From: Treponema sp.
Lineage (GTDB): Bacteria; Spirochaetota; Spirochaetia; Treponematales; Breznakiellaceae
Assembly (NCBI GenBank): GCA_031276615.1
Contig: JAISND010000112.1
Span: forward strand, 1-7,334
DNA: 7,334 bases
Direction of reading: 5' to 3'
Part shown: positions 6,794-7,334 of the stretch, piece by piece
Position numbering within the stretch: position 1 is the first letter of the stretch
How the letters are laid out: each line of letters opens with the position of its first letter
Made by a program: the position numbers and the translations under genes
Notes under the pieces: model-generated
The model's input: only the letters and a program-made list of their open reading frames with translations
The model's database searches: none
What the model was told of the DNA's origin: nothing

Positions 6794-6871
6794 CTACCTA
6801 TCGACAGGCTTTACCATTCGGGATACCCTCTTTTCCCCGTTTTTCTTCACCACAACCCTTTGATGCAGACG
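6794..6871 (-). other. Gap between AGE gene and transposase remnant
   Basis: Between the AGE stop and the recognisable transposase sequence, the same frame reads 25 residues (beginning R-L-H-Q-R-V-V-V-K-K) to a TAG at 6796-6794. This is where the transposase helix-turn-helix should be, but I see no convincing likeness in any minus frame. It may be decayed transposase N-terminus, the IS end, or unrelated intergenic DNA. No ribosome binding site or terminator stands out. Confidence 0.35.
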
Positions 6872-7334
6872 TTACAGTTCCAGCATCAGCATGAAATTTC
6901 TGAAAATGTGATAAGGATCCTTTACCGGCAGAGCAACAACTTCGTTGAGAGGGGTATTGTCACGCTTGTGTATCTGTATCCACTCGCCGGTTTGTTTATC
7001 AGGATTGGGAAAAACCTGAAAAGTATAATCATATATGCGCTTATACCAATTTCGCCAATATTCAGAATTAAGCCGCTTTGCCATAAGTGCGCTGAAGTAA
7101 AGGCTTTCGCTATGTACCCACCAAAGCTTGGTATCCCAACTACCGGTAATGGTTTTTTCCAGTGGATCGCCAGTAAGACGACCGCGGGGTTTGCCACCTT
7201 CACGGTCTACATACCGAAAGATACCACCATACTGTTCATCCCAGCCGTATTCTAACGCATAACGGCCGAGAGAATCCGCAAGATCAACATGGGTGACACT
7301 CTGCTCCCCGTTCAGAAAATCCCAAAAATGTATA
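6872..7334 (-). CDS. N-acylglucosamine 2-epimerase family protein (C-terminal part)
   Basis: Last 153 residues of a gene that starts beyond the right edge; full members have about 390-420. AGE proteins are cytosolic (alpha/alpha)6-barrel enzymes that epimerise C2 of sugars such as N-acetylglucosamine/N-acetylmannosamine, or isomerise mannose, cellobiose and related sugars. Seen: E-Y-G-W-D-E-Q-Y-G-G-I-F-R-Y near the start of the fragment, K-L-W-W-V-H-S-E with its His codon at 7114-7112 (matching L-W-W-P-H-T-E in animal renin-binding protein), Y-T-F-x-x-F-P-N-P-D, G-E-W, and V-K-D-P-Y-H-I with the C-terminal active-site His at 6910-6908. The frame is open from the edge to TAA at 6872 and ends where the family normally ends. 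Base composition is visibly more AT-rich than the ligA-hrpB region. The substrate cannot be told from this half. The dead IS630 follows it directly. Confidence 0.87.
   Translation of the reverse strand, partial: IHFWDFLNGEQSVTHVDLADSLGRYALEYGWDEQYGGIFRYVDREGGKPRGRLTGDPLEKTITGSWDTKLWWVHSESLYFSALMAKRLNSEYWRNWYKRIYDYTFQVFPNPDKQTGEWIQIHKRDNTPLNEVVALPVKDPYHIFRNFMLMLEL

Noticed and set aside
6605..7255. A 216-residue open frame on the plus strand across the transposase and AGE regions
   Set aside because: It spans two unrelated minus-strand genes with clear family motifs and has no recognisable domain of its own.
1..7334. CRISPR array, tRNA or rRNA genes, riboswitch
   Set aside because: No regularly spaced repeats, cloverleaf-like segments or conserved RNA cores were seen; intergenic gaps are all under 80 bases.

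Overview
The window is a bacterial chromosomal segment in which every recognisable gene lies on the minus strand, so transcription runs from the right edge to the left. The order is: the C-terminal half of an N-acylglucosamine 2-epimerase (AGE) family protein; a broken IS630-type transposase; a predicted lipoprotein; trmB (tRNA m7G46 methyltransferase); ligA (NAD-dependent DNA ligase); and hrpB (DEAH-box ATP-dependent helicase), which runs off the left edge a few residues short of its expected end. The core is GC-rich, most strongly in hrpB, while the right end is clearly more AT-rich. A loose, phenylalanine-rich lipobox and a divergent LigA with an L-P-M-G-S-Q-E-K motif suggest a spirochaete of the Treponema group, possibly gut-associated. 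That assignment is an inference from style, not a demonstrated match.

Right part (6198-7334): the AGE fragment ends naturally at 6872. About 80 bases further on come IS630 transposase remnants in two reading frames. The remnant lacks a recognisable N-terminal helix-turn-helix, carries a frameshift near 6648, has Gly in place of the usual Glu after its first catalytic Asp, and stops before the second Asp and the catalytic Glu. It is certainly dead. It ends only 21 bases upstream of the lipoprotein start, so any promoter close to the downstream cluster must lie in or against IS-derived DNA.

Centre (2676-6176): the lipoprotein, trmB and ligA are tightly packed. The lipoprotein and trmB share a TGATG stop/start, and trmB and ligA overlap by 14 bases, so translational coupling is likely. 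The lipoprotein has a strong Shine-Dalgarno site. trmB has none and depends on the overlap. LigA carries a low-complexity insertion of roughly 40 residues just before its adenylation lysine, containing a 19-base direct repeat read in two different frames.

Left part (1-2603): hrpB follows ligA after 72 bases, which hold a weak terminator-like hairpin and a possible alternative GTG start. The DNA ligase, the tRNA methyltransferase and the helicase are housekeeping or nucleic-acid functions with no obvious shared pathway; this looks like a genome-specific operon rather than a dedicated system. I see no convincing novel defence, mobile or biosynthetic system, no CRISPR array and no RNA gene. The points most worth a second look are the IS630-operon junction and the LigA insertion.
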